A stretch of 64,000 nt of DNA, taken from contig NC_135551.1 of NCBI RefSeq assembly GCF_964340395.1, positions 21,496,003 through 21,560,002 on the forward strand. Reading direction: 5' to 3'. A program made the position numbers and the translations under genes. Positions 49,643-62,639 of the stretch are shown here, piece after piece. Origin of the DNA: Glandiceps talaboti. Its lineage: Eukaryota > Hemichordata > Enteropneusta > Spengelidae. The first letter of the stretch is position 1, and the number at the start of each line of letters is the position of its first letter. A model generated the notes under the pieces. The model saw nothing but the letters and a program-made list of their open reading frames with translations, was not told the DNA's origin and did not search any database.

Positions 49643-50524
49643 TATTATGCCCCACCATCGAGCAGAGGGTGTTGATACAATGCTAAGCACTAGGGTTTGC
49701 ACGTATTGACGTCACAACTAACAATAGGTATAGAGGTGAAAATACCCATCGGTAGTATTTAGCAACTATATAATAGCCATAGTAATTGATTACATAATAA
49801 TTAACATAAGCCGTACCAATGACATCGCACGACTTTTGGTATTGATCAGGTCAATATTTTTTGAATTCCAACTCATTTCTTTTCTTGATATCCGAACGTA
49901 AAATACCTTTAACTTTGCTAAAAGTTTCAGTGCACTCGTTACTCTTTAAATTTAAAATCCCTTTGATATCCTACCATGACAACATATTTCTATTATTTGT
50001 CTTAGGATTTGAGAGATTCAAATAAAATCGCCATAAAAAGACTAATCTGGGTTTGTTTTGCACTGTTTTGCTGTGGGTGTGGTGATTCTTTGTGTTTATG
50101 TTGGCATGTTGTTGTTTTTTTACTATATTTCACGTCAATATTTCGTTTATTGCATTTACTCACTGTCGACACCTACAGTAACACTGCGTCGGGTGGTTGT
50201 ATTGTACTACCGCTAATGTTTTTCCAAGACCAGTCCCATTTTTATCGTAGTTAGTAGAGTACGTACGCGTTACTTTATGAAGTCATTAAGAAGTGATATT
50301 CAAATGCAATAGGGAAAAAACTACAAACAAATGTTAGGAATAAGGTACATATATGCTTCAGTCCTATGCGATAACAAGGGCTGCAATATGGTTTGTATGC
50401 CCCCCCCCCCCAGGGAGTCGGAAAGTATACAGGACCTCTAGGTCCATGGCAAGGATATGATCATATGTATAATTGTTAGCATCCACAGCTCTCTAGAGAA
50501 TAGTCGCATTATAAATGCATCTTG

Positions 50525-50526
<2 letters not shown>

Positions 50527-50555
<29 letters not shown>

Positions 50556-50698
50556 TGTATGTATGTATGTATGTATGTATGTATGTATGTATGTATGTAT
50601 GTATGTGTGTATGTGTGTATGTGTGTATGTATGTATGTGTGTATGTGTGTGTATGTGTGTATGTATGTATGTATGTATGTATGTATGTATGTATGTAT
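50527..50698. repeat. (ATGT)n microsatellite
   Basis: Tetranucleotide array with TGTG variants. Open frames on both strands are artefacts. Confidence 0.97.
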
Positions 50699-53338
50699 TT
50701 GTTGGGTGGGTGGGTAGGTAGATGGATAGACTGATGGATGGATGTACGCATGCATGCGTGTGTGTCACTGTGTGTGTCACTGTGTGCGTCACTCTTCTTA
50801 TTTTACAGCTTGGTAAATTTAATCAGTGTTAAAAGGAAAGTTGTTTAACCAATCCACAACTGACAGCTTAAAGCATACATTTGTATGCGAACGATTTAGA
50901 TATTTTAAAACTGTGCTTTCCTAATACTAATACCAGCACATACTTAACCACTTGTACCCATAGCAACGGTAGTTATTCAATTACTACGTCATGCGCTAGA
51001 AATGACGGTACATAACTTTCATTTTGAAATATACATAAATATATTTGTGTACCTTTCATAAATGGGTATTGTATTGCAGTCATGTCAGTACAGAACTTCA
51101 AAAATGTCTAGTGAAAGGTGTTTAGTACAATCTTGTTCAGACACGTGTTGATATAGTAGTAAATTTGCTTCTCTAAATGAAGCTTTACACAGAAAGGTTG
51201 GGTTTGAAAATACAAGAAACCCCGACCTTTCTACAATCTTTAACCTACCAATAACAAATATTGACACAGTCGCTCGTACAAAAACAGCTACATTATATTC
51301 GAATTTAGGTCAGGTGTTCGACACGACGAGTTTTTTTTTTTCCAAACACTTACTCTTGCTTTGCGTGATAACGGGGATTCGCTAATCTAAAAGTTCTATC
51401 TTCCGTGGACTGCAGACAGGTGACAGTTTCGACTCTGTTTTGCGTATTTCAAGTGTGCATAGTGAATGATGCCTTGTTGATCTATAATGCTCAAACACAT
51501 AAATGAAAAAAAAATGTGCGAGCATGTGCAATTAATTTTACACTCTTGTGGTACGATATAGTACGTTTTCATTGAGAACTTGAACGATCGTGTGCTGACA
51601 TTCCGAAAGTCGGCAGTGGCCGGAAGTCACATGAGCAGTTGATGAATAGGCTATTCAGCGCTCTGTATTGTTTCCTGATGCATATCACGTTGCCTTCAAA
51701 AGCCCTGTCTCTTGGCAACAACAAAAGTTTACAGCGATACATTATCAACAATACGTCGTGAGTAAAAAGAAATCGATGAATGCAAGCCAAGTAAATAGAG
51801 AGCTGTGTCCGTACAATTGATCGGGCCTGTAAAATAGACAATGCTATTAATAAATCCTTCGTACTTTGGTGACATGATAATCGCTCGTTGTAGATTCCAA
51901 ACCGATTTCTTCTTCTTCTTCTTCTGGTGTTTGCGTACAGGGAAATGACAACAGGAAACAAATTACGATGGTATTGTTTCTATGTAATCTGGTTCGCTCC
52001 GGGCTCTGGGGTATCTGTTATGCAAAAAATGGTGTCGTGAAAACACAGTTTGTGTGTGTGCGAATGCCAATGGAAGGGTTTGGGACGTGCCAGAAGGGAT
52101 CGGCCCCCGGGACAAGTTGACTTGTCAAACTGACACTACTGGGATTTTGAAGGTTATAACTATACAGGTGACATCCACATCAATATATCACTGTACGTTT
52201 TAATTTGCACGCGTTCTAAAAGCACGCATCGCGACATTTAAAGGGGGGAGGTGCTGTTTATAGTGTGCATTCTACGTGCCAGGCTAGTGTGGCTAACTAA
52301 AACCTACAAAATTGCTAGACCATGGCAATGAATAGAATTAAGGGGTCGAAATAGCTGCTTTGGGAGCTACTTGGTAAACTTATGTATATACATTGTAGTA
52401 GGTGAAAGTGTTATTTCATGAGATTTATGCCTGGAGCACATCTTGTTATTGTTCGCGGTTTGACGCAAGAGGGCGATACCTACGCCAGAGACTCAGAGTG
52501 TTGCCCGGATAGATCGATAGATCGCCTCTGGATCACCCATCACTGTCTGGGTCATCCCTAACTTTTTGACTACTGCAAAACATACATTACTGCATCGTCG
52601 TAAACTACACCCTCTTTTACGGCACCGTCCAAGCTTACGAAGAAGTTATTTCACAATGTCGCGGTTCCAAGATATAACAGCTTGCTCTGGTTTGCGAGAA
52701 TGAGATTACCGGTGTTTAATAATAAAATGATAGCATGGAGTTATTTTCCAAGGTGGAAACTCTAGATCTGACTCTTTCGTTATAAAACTTCGGCGGACGA
52801 TCACGCAGTATCTATGTACCGAAGTTGAACACCCTGGAGTTGAATCATATTGTGATGACCTAGAGCGATCAATCGATTCTTTCCTACGTCATATTTGAAG
52901 TATGATCTTTAAAGCATACATCTCCACCTGTCAATATAGTCTTGTGATTATAAAACTTTGTTGACTGCAATATTCGTTATGATGGTTGTATGACGCAAAA
53001 CAACCTTCAAGAATCTGCCACTCAAAGATATTTGCAATTGCAGTGTATTGTATACACGAAAACAACGGTCATGGCAAAGAGTGTCTTGAAGTACACTTCT
53101 AAACTAATGCAACATAATTGAAGGTGTTCGTTATCACAAAACTCACTATAATTGCTTTGATAATCACAGTACATGATACTATTTATGATAGTATCTAAGC
53201 TTGGATATGTGTCAAGAAAAAAATATGAGTAGTGCTGTAATATAATTCTTGTAGTAAGCTTCGGACCTTAATCTTTTGGGGTGAACCAAGTCTTACTATA
53301 AATTGATAATAGTAAATATTAAAAAGGTTTATCATTAC

Positions 53339-53660
<322 letters not shown>

Positions 53661-54117
53661 ACACTCTGATGCAAGCAGAAAATGAATCAACAGGAAGTGA
53701 ATTTTACATGACGTGCTAGTATTGTGTATTTTTCTGTATTTTTTTCCTTGTCTGCCTGTCAGATGTTTGGGAAATTGAAGGACGGCAAACAAAGTATTTA
53801 ATTGTTGGAGTCTTGTAGTAATTGACTCTGGTTAGTATCAGTTTAGTCATTCAAGTTTAAGTAAATTCATTGATTTCATTTTGTTTTGAATATTTGAATG
53901 ATTACTTTATGAACTATGAAATCGATCACAATTATCCATAAAGTATTTATCAATTATTGTTACGTTTTTCATTGTTGGTATCTCGTTTGGTTTCAAGCTA
54001 AGAAAATAAATTTATTTCACTAAACTTTCAGTTTGTGTTCTGGAGTGGGAATTCATGAATTCGCTTCATGAGACTTTAATAACAGACATACACATGCATT
54101 AGATGACAAAGTCATCA

Positions 54118-54122
<5 letters not shown>

Positions 54123-54214
<92 letters not shown>

Positions 54215-54228
54215 TCAGACAGACAGTC

Positions 54229-54313
<85 letters not shown>
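54123..54313. repeat. (GA)n-(GACA)n compound microsatellite
   Basis: GA dinucleotides to about 54195, then GACA tetranucleotides with GTCA variants to about 54313. Confidence 0.96.
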
Positions 54314-54407
54314 CAGCGATACAAAGAGAAACCTCCTTGTGCATGCCTTGTTTCATTAAAAACCGGCGCCGGTAGCACTCTAGGGTAATTGTGGTTAGTT
54401 CAATCAT

Positions 54408-54437
54408 AGACCCTCCACCAACGTTGGTGGAGGGTCT
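54408..54437. repeat. 30-bp perfect palindrome, copy 3 of the short palindromic element
   Basis: AGACCCTCCACCAAC followed by its exact reverse complement GTTGGTGGAGGGTCT. The same sequence in diverged form lies at 16996-17029 and 14003-14038. Confidence 0.95.
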
Positions 54438-55876
54438 TTGGTTCAGTGTAAATTAAGAACACCACTCTTTCCGGTTTGTCGCGTGACAATCTGAGAAGTT
54501 CCAAAGAGATAATGAATCACGTTGTCCCATTAACGCCCTCACATGGCAGAACGGCATCGAAAATAACCGTGATTTAAGAAGCGCCCCCTATCCATTCAAG
54601 CAGGTGCTCAGATTGAAAATATCACGGAAATAGCCTAAACAGGCATACCAAGAAACTAAACAAACAGAGCAAACAGAGCTCGAGGCGCAGGAATAAATGG
54701 TAAGAAAATTACTATATGGTTAGACGAACTTACTGAGATTCACAGACACTTGATACTATAGGCAATGAAGAAGGCTGAGATTTCTGTTTCGGTCTTGAGA
54801 GAACGGTGGCAGGATGTAACAGATTTGGAGTGGGGGAGATGTCGAAATGAAGATTGTTGACATCCAAGTATTATAATTAACCCATACTGATATCCAAATA
54901 TCAGTAAATCCCAAAAAAGCATTTCACATTGGTAGAATAACCCTGTAATTACGAACAATAGATGTACATACATTGATACGATCAATAGTAATTAAATTTT
55001 GAACGAAACCAATTAAATTTGACGAGATGTCATAAAGAAGATAACAAAGAATTGCTATACAATTATATCTCCTCTTAATATGCATCGATTGTGTGATTTT
55101 TGGTTTAGATTAAGCCGCAATGAGATTAAAGATTAATAGGAGAGACGACGTCCCCGGAACTACGCAGGTTTTGAAATGATCACCGGATGCGATACCATGC
55201 ACTGTAGAGACTGTTATCCTCATATACGTTACATCAATATGCTGCGATATTGTCATTGCAAAACTCGACTTTTCTTTTCAGGACCTTTTAGTCGCTATAA
55301 TTAGTTTTCATTAGATTAGTACTATATACTGTTAGTTTTTATCTGTTGTCCCCTGTTTTCACACATTCATTTGTTGTAAGCCACTTTCTTGCCAGTTTTA
55401 TGTTTGTGAAAACGAGGTTGCATCACATATGCTTGACTGCTGGTTATGTTTTTATGTGTGTTTCAGAGAGGTGTCGCCATTGTTTGTATGTTTATTGTTA
55501 CAGAACAACAGATATCGCACGACACACTTTACAGAGATTGCGTAGACAGTTGTGATATTATTTTAATCAATCGGTATTTAGTGACTTTGTAGAAACAGAA
55601 AATGATAATTATAGATACTATACTTTTTAAACTGGAACGCCCTCTTGTGGTACCAAGTGCACATGTTTTGTCAACAACAACGACGACGATGATGATGATA
55701 CTCATAAATGGGCATGGTTGTTCTAAATGAGCAGGCTTATTGAATTATTGATGATGCTTTTGTCGTAAATTGCTTCCCTCCACACAGTCGTCGTTATCAT
55801 CATCACAAATATGATCGAGGAAGGAGAAGAGGAAAAGGAGGAAAGGTGGAGATGATGGTAGTGGCAGCTGAGATGG

Positions 55877-55924
55877 TGGCGGCGGTGGTGGTGGTGGTGG
55901 TGGTGGTGGTGGTGGTGGTGGTGG

Positions 55925-55970
<46 letters not shown>

Positions 55971-55989
55971 GGTGATATGGGTAGAAGGG

Positions 55990-56066
<77 letters not shown>

Positions 56067-56079
56067 GATGATGATGATA

Positions 56080-56124
<45 letters not shown>
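55877..56124. repeat. Trinucleotide compound array (GGT, GAT, GTT)
   Basis: Successive GGT, GAT, GGT, GTT and GAT blocks. In different frames these give poly-Val, Met, Asp, Ser, Ile or Pro runs, so the open frames are not genes. Confidence 0.95.
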
Positions 56125-58250
56125 TGTATTTGTTTGCTGTAGAGTTGCACGGTATCTCGTTTCTCTCCCTATCGTAATCTATATATGTTATACAAATACT
56201 AGTAGTACATGTGTTACAAATGCAATCGGCTACGTCACACATGTAACAACGTGATACGAGACACGCACCGTTTTATTTATTTGCAAGCAACTGTTAACTG
56301 TCTGGGTGACACCCACTGATCATCATTTCTATGGTTACCACATCGATTTGTCTTCGAATAAATACAAACTGCTTTCATGTCCGAGAGGTAACGATAAAAC
56401 TGTGTCGTCATTAAATGAAATGTTCTTTTATCTGTTTTATTTGTTCGTTCCTTCACACAGTCTGACAATCACCGGTACCAGTGGTTTGGCCATGGTGCAT
56501 GTACCGTTACGTCAATGATGACTATAAAAATATCAACAAAAGTCTGGCCATCGATTGACATACTCGGCTTGGTACATTTTTAGTGACTACTTCACCTGAA
56601 TAACATGTCTGTTAACATGTATTCAATACTATTTGATTCCGTACGGGGTTGAAGACATACGAAATTGGGCGAAATCACTGCATGTAAGTATGATATGATT
56701 GTATGGTTGTATGGCGATGTTACAAAAAACGTTTACGTTTTTTTTATTTTTTTAATGAGTGATTTACTGTTCTTTTCACGGATATGCAATGTTATTAGGA
56801 CTAATTCGATGATGTATCGTGATTAAGCCACATTGTCTGTCTAGTACTGCATTGACATATCAGAATCGTACCAACCACTGATGACGTCGACAAACCGAAA
56901 TGTACATCGAGGACACAACACAACCAAGTCTTCAAAACGCCGAAATCTCACCGAATCAGACCGAACAGTCGTTTATCGTTGTCCTGCATTGAATGCCAGA
57001 TGGGAACAAAGTGTGATATCGTACATCAAAGTGTGACTTTCAGGTTTTTTCATGACTTCGTCATGTTACGTCAAAGACAACAATAGAATATCAGCACTCA
57101 TAATTTTTACTGTCTACTCGATCCTAACACTCTAAGACTTTAAAAAAACATTACGTTTAAAAATAATTAAATTTAAAACTTTTAAGTTATTTTGGATATC
57201 AAATATAACATTTAAAACAATTTCGAGGATATTTCCTCAAATGAAAACTAGCGTTTCGGCGCCACAAAGTTTTTTCTTCTTCAACAAGTTCACATTACAT
57301 ATCTTTCGGTCGAACTTAGAGCTATATAGAACACCATGGGACGCCATCTTGAATTGAGATTATGGATAAATAAAATGTATGAGTCAGATTATTTTATATT
57401 CTAAAGATCTATTATAGATTTTTATGATAAGGATCTACTTGTTTGAATCACCAACAACATTTACTTGGCATTTGAGCTAGTAAGGTACGGTTGTTCTCTT
57501 GGAGGAGAGGGGGGGGGGTGCTGTGGATTTCAAAATGGCCACTTGTGTTGTACTATAATACCATATAACACCACACTTCAAACTACAATCGAAACGTCGA
57601 TATATATTTAGTATATGGTAATTACTGAAAGGAGTAAAATATTCTTGCGGGTGATATACATCAGTTATTTTTTTAAAGAGTTGTTTGGCTCCCATTTATG
57701 TTTGCGTTTAACTCGTCACACGTTTTGCAAAGATCGTGGGGCTATACTAGTGTTGTAATATCGTCCCATTTCCAAATGCTTTAGATAGATTTTTGTGCCT
57801 GGTACCAGTAAATACTGGATGAACCAGAAGACGGTTTTTATATCCAAAACTTGCCTTTTTGAAAAGGCGAAACAATCGGCACAACGTCTCATGTAAGTGT
57901 GTTTTATCACACATCCATATTTAATAGTTTAGTAGTGAAACACAAGACAGTCTGTACAATATACCAGTCAATGTCATGTGTTATTTTTTAAAAGGAGTAT
58001 CCTTGTCTTTGAAGATATCTAACTCTCGTGCAAGTTGACTAAAACAAATGTCTTGTTTTAGTGCCTGTCAGTTATATACATTAAATTGATTTAAGTAGAT
58101 GATGTCGCTTGATTCGAAAATACCCTACATGTTGCTTGAAATGTGTGAATGAAAACAGTTAAAATAATGAAGTAACAGAATGCTCTAGAGTTAAGGGAGT
58201 AAAAGTAGCAAAATGATCGACTATAGATGGCCAGATATCCGGGCAGACAA

Positions 58251-58416
<166 letters not shown>

Positions 58417-58683
58417 TATCATGACGCCATGTATTAATACAAACTTTTACGTTTATTTCAGGTTGGCTTCACTCATCACTACTTACCTGATGTCAGCAAG
58501 TTAACTTCAAATGCGAAAGTCTTACTGACGATGAGCCATCAATCGTTCACGCTTGAATTTAAACACTGAGGCCAGGTTTATACAAGGATGGTAAAGTAGC
58601 ACAGGTTTTGGGGTTGAAACGCGTCGCTTTTTTTTCTTCTGCCAAAAGTTATAGAGTCTTGAAAAACAGGCGAAGAAAGAAAT

Positions 58684-59025
58684 ATGCCCCAGAGTAAAGG
58701 CAAGACCAACGTGCTAACGAATGTTCGACGCATTGAAGAGGATGTAACGAAGGATTCCTACCGAGCGTTGCATTACTACGATGCAAGCATTCCTAAACTT
58801 GAGAACCAAAAACACGACTCGCGTCTCAAGGAAGCCGTCGAGAATATACATTGGAGGGAAAAGAAGACCGTTTCAGAGTTCACGACGGAGAAAAAATGTA
58901 TGAAGAAAGCTGTTGATGGGTACAAAATGCAAAAGGAGGCAGCTAAGAAAGTCACAACCGATGCCGTGATAGCGTCAAGACCAAGACATGATCGTGGCAG
59001 TATGTACATTGATCCACACAGACAG
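58684..59025 (+). CDS. Unrecognised gene, exon 1
   Basis: ATG at 58684 begins MPQSKGKTNVLTNVRRIEED, the first ATG of a 114-codon block ending DPHRQ before GTAAATG. The open frame beyond 59025 runs into the intron and loses its charged composition. Confidence 0.75.
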
Positions 59026-59469
59026 GTAAATGACATAATTTTGACCTTTGACCCTTCATTCGCTACTGCACTTGTGAAAATCATTCTCAGAGCTGTCATT
59101 TCTTCTATTTACGGATAAGATGGGCCACTGATTATACATGTACAATGTCTAATCTTTGGTATTTTAACACATTTCAGTGTATAGATTGTGGTTGTCTGAT
59201 CGAAAAGTGATACAGTTACAATTACAAACGAATCCAAAAATAAGCAAGATACAGTGTCTTTTTATATAAGTAATTGACTAATTTTAGTGACTATATATTT
59301 GGTTACTTGATGAAAAAATGCCCCAGTTGAAGGTTTAATATAACAATTGAACAAACATTCTTTAATTGTGATTATTTCTGTTTTGAGTCTACTAAAATAA
59401 AATTAATGTTTCATATGGAAAATAGTTTTGAAAATGTTATAGTCGTTATGGCGGAATTAATGCTGAAAC

Positions 59470-59506
<37 letters not shown>

Positions 59507-60816
59507 CGAGTGATTCCGATTCCATCGACCCGAGAAATTGTCACCCATAAGTCGATGTATTTGAAGGGTCGCTCAAGACGTCAGTTAAAGTCTGTAACGG
59601 TATCGGTTAATTTAAATAACAAAATTAGAATAATTATAAACCGTCACTAGAAATGGCAGCAGTTTCAGGTACACACTATACTAGTAGTACAATGGGGTGC
59701 ATATGTCAACAGTTTCACATCTTATCTTAGACACTTTCATAAGAACACAGACAATTTATTCTACAGTGTCAAAATTATGGAGTATGAACTCTAAATACAG
59801 TTTTAAATACAGATATTATGTTCTCCAGAGAACAGTGTCAAAATAAGGGAGTCTTAACTCTAAATACAGTTTTGAATAGACATTCTGTTCTCGACCAGTG
59901 TACCGTCACGGTGAGAGTGTCAAAATATGGGAGTCTACAGAGTGTGCCACGGGGAGGGAGGTATTTGTAAAAATATGGGGTCGCAACAAAGATCCTGTAT
60001 TTTTGTGTGAATTCAAGGACAAAGGTAATGAAAAAATTATATAAAAGAAATAATTTCAAAAAACAACCCAAAAATACTTCGATATATACTTACAAGTATC
60101 CTTCTTATTCCATTCAGAGTCGTCTGGAGATAGGTGCAAGACTACTGTCGACATCCTCGTTCAAGACCAGTATCTCTTCCGATAGCAGTGATGACGACGA
60201 TTTAAGACTTGGCTGGTTCAGTAGACACGAGGCATTACCAAAAAGAAGGTATAAACCACGAACCAAGAAACAGCCTTTTCTATTCAGAACATCCAACAAT
60301 ACAAGCCGTAGACCAAAGTCAACATCCGACGTATACAAAGACTTACCTACACCAGAAGAACTGAAGGCCCTAGTTCGAGCCAAAACCAGTGGCGCCAATC
60401 GCCCCAGACGCGATCCATGGAATAGTCATCGGCTAAGCCATGATTCCGACTCGAGTGATTCCGATTCATCGACCCGAGAAATTGTCACGCATAAGTCGAT
60501 GTATTTGAAGGGTCGCTCAAGACGTCAGTTAAAGGCGCTAACAAACATTGATGTCATCTCGGCAACAGAAGAACAGACTCAACGATACAGACTATGGTCG
60601 AAAATCATGGAGAAAAAAGCAGAGCAGAAAGCCAAGGAAGACCAATGTCTGCAAGAAAAAGTTGACAGATTTCTGAAGAAACTAAAAGAAGATAAAGAAA
60701 AGGCCATACGAGAGGAAGAAGCAAGAGAGGAACTAAGACGAAGGAGACAATTCTATCAGCCAGTGTTTTTCATGTCAGGATGTGCAAAGTATTATCATGA
60801 CATCAAACTGTACTAG
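58684..60816 (+). CDS. Unrecognised basic coiled-coil protein, two exons
   Basis: Exons 58684-59025 and 60118-60816 join in phase 0 (CAG|GTAAAT...TTCAG|AGT) to give 346 aa. I do not recognise the family. Visible features: a Lys/Arg-rich helical N-terminal half (residues 1-114, e.g. REKKTVSEFTTEKKCMKKA), two Ser/Asp clusters (about 132-142 and 223-232), a basic linker (about 155-215), and a C-terminal Glu/Lys/Arg coiled-coil (about 265-325, e.g. EKVDRFLKKLKEDKEKAIRE). There is no signal peptide or membrane segment. Composition suggests a cytoplasmic, cytoskeletal or nuclear protein, but this is inference. A possible poly(A) signal AATAAA lies at 61832-61837. Confidence 0.75.
59474..59503. repeat. 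30-A homopolymer
   Basis: Thirty consecutive A directly in front of the duplicated exon fragment at 59505-59590. Confidence 0.95.
59505..59590 (+). pseudogene. Partial copy of exon 2 of the downstream gene, in its intron
   Basis: 86 bp matching 60450-60534 with one substitution and one inserted C, which breaks the frame. It starts right after the A30 tract and ends at 'cagttaaag', where similarity stops abruptly. It carries the part encoding about residues 225-253. There is no convincing splice acceptor (purine-rich upstream), so it is probably a dead fragment. Confidence 0.85.
59764..59940. repeat. ~70-80-bp tandem repeat, about 3 copies
   Basis: 'agtgtcaaaat.a.ggagt' + '...actctaaatacagtttt' at about 59764, 59833 and 59914, in the intron of the 58684 gene. 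Confidence 0.8.
60118..60816 (+). CDS. Unrecognised gene, exon 2
   Basis: Begins after CCATTCAG (SRLEIGARLLSTSSFKTS) and ends IKLY-TAG. It carries the acidic clusters, basic linker and coiled-coil. Upstream in-frame codons (from 60007) are intronic, since an acceptor with a pyrimidine tract precedes 60118. Confidence 0.78.
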   Translation, partial: SRLEIGARLLSTSSFKTSISSDSSDDDDLRLGWFSRHEALPKRRYKPRTKKQPFLFRTSNNTSRRPKSTSDVYKDLPTPEELKALVRAKTSGANRPRRDPWNSHRLSHDSDSSDSDSSTREIVTHKSMYLKGRSRRQLKALTNIDVISATEEQTQRYRLWSKIMEKKAEQKAKEDQCLQEKVDRFLKKLKEDKEKAIREEEAREELRRRRQFYQPVFFMSGCAKYYHDIKLY

Positions 60817-62510
60817 TACTGGCTGTATAGACGATGAGATGATGTGAGGGAACGCGGGAAACTTTCTGACGACAGCAAATCTCGACTTATATAGCGCCCT
60901 CAAGCGGTACCGTCTGACGAAATACTGCTATTTGTGATAAAAGTTATCGACTAAGTATTTACATTTCAAATTCTGGAAAATTGAATGGACTTGTTATAAG
61001 TACAAGATTGCATGTAGGAAGAAAAAATGCATATCGTCCTTTGTACATACCCCCCACCCCACCCCTCCACCCCACCCCACCCATAAAGTGATTCGGATGT
61101 TTTGAATGTGTTTAGCAATAACCTTATGACTGGATTAGCTTCAAAAGTAGGATTGGATCCAGTAAACTTACTTACATTTCTAGAAGTGTGGGCCAATTTT
61201 TGAATGCTGTACTTTATTACGGGTATAAAAGACAACATGGTCCGACAAAACAATATATTTGTTTCTAAATCTGTTCGTGCATACTTCCCAGACAGCAATC
61301 GCTTTGTGTACCATATATTATGCATATATATATGACTGTCACACTGATTTTGTATCATATACAGAAACGTTTCACTGATTTTTGTCATCACCACCACACC
61401 AACATTGTGTGTACTAACTTTGATTATAGGACTGCAGTTGATGCACTAAGTGCAGTTTGACACAGCAATGCAATGCAATGGAAATTCAGTTCACGAGCAC
61501 TTCACGCATATTTTGAAATTAAAAATGCCCATAATTCAAATATATACCCACAGTCGTGTTTGCAGACGAAGTAAGTACGTGTTCCGATCGATAACACGAG
61601 TAATTTTTTTCTGAACCACACATTGTTAATTGTGTTTCATTCAGTTCGATCATTTTTGCATGAAGAGACCACTCCGAATTTTCAGTAAACCTTTTTTATA
61701 TTTACAAGTTTCAACATTTCGCAAGTGAAGACTGTTTGTTGTGTATTAAACATGACACGCGTTATATTGTCAGATACCAACCTTTAATGACACTTCTCCA
61801 GGTGCCTCATTGCAATGTTTATTTTATGATTAATAAAGAGAAGGGGCAGTAAAACTTTGTGTTTGTATTTCATAAATACTGTTTATCTACTCTATATTCA
61901 ATATATGAAATTTATTTTGTCACCCCATGCATTCATTTGAGGTACAATAACTTAATAGTGATTAGGTTAACTTGTTTGGCATCTAGTTTAAGTAGCTTTT
62001 GTCTAAATCACTCCGATTGAGACATCTCAGTGTAATATGCCATTTGGTCAGATGACTTCCTAGTGGAGATCTACTGTCAGGGGACTTGGAGTGAGTCAGA
62101 CAAATGCCACTTCAAAGCAAAAAAGGTAACTTTATCACTATAACTATATGCAATGGATTTCTATACTACTTGATTTCTGTTGATATTTACCAAACCATAG
62201 AAGACAGGCAGATTGACCCTATCCCAACCCAATCATTGGTGTTAATCTGTTGCAAATTTCAGATACCAAAATTTCAAGGACCCCTTTGATCAGACAACAT
62301 TCATCCCTGAGTGCCATACGCTTATATGAGGGGGGTGGAGGGGTTGGAGTTGGGGTCGGGGTTGCATCTCTTGAAACCAGCAAAAAGTCATTTACCATTT
62401 TCTCGAGAAAGAACTTTATATGTATGTATGTATGTATTTGTGTGGGTGTATGTATGTATGTAGTTATGTGTGTGTGTATGTGTGCGTACATGCATGCGTG
62501 CGTACGTATG
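60817..62510. other. 3' flank of the 58684 gene
   Basis: Likely holds the 3' UTR to about 61855 (AATAAA at 61832). A motif resembling the CTCF core lies at 60893-60908. No other coding sequence is recognised; the minus-strand open frame at 60966-61397 has no family resemblance. Confidence 0.5.
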
Positions 62511-62568
62511 TACATACATACATACATACATACGTATGTATGTATGTATGTATGTATGTGTGTGTGAC
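62418..62568. repeat. (ATGT)/(ACAT) microsatellite with a 46-bp perfect palindrome
   Basis: Tetranucleotide repeat in which orientation flips. Positions 62511-62533 (tacataca...tac) are exactly complementary to 62534-62556, giving a 46-bp cruciform-capable palindrome. Confidence 0.93.
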
Positions 62569-62639
62569 TTTGTGTCATTTTGGTTGTTTTTTTCTGTTAA
62601 TAAAATAATGCAATTCTCTCAGCACCAATGCCTATTTCA

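Noticed and set aside
49643-49702. 20-residue N-terminal extension of the K2P channel starting at 49702
   Set aside because: The codon at 49702-49700 is GTG, not ATG. The first ATG, with good context, is at 49642.
51569-51961. 130-aa minus-strand open frame
   Set aside because: No domain or splice context. The Arg-rich run comes from a TTC trinucleotide tract.
59026-59118. Continuation of exon 1 of the 58684 gene past CAG|GTAAAT
   Set aside because: Composition changes to hydrophobic at the donor site, and splicing at 59025 to 60118 keeps the frame and the charged character.
60007-60117. Upstream start for exon 2 of the 58684 gene
   Set aside because: The interval ends in a good acceptor (CCATTCAG) in the same phase as exon 1, so these codons are intronic.
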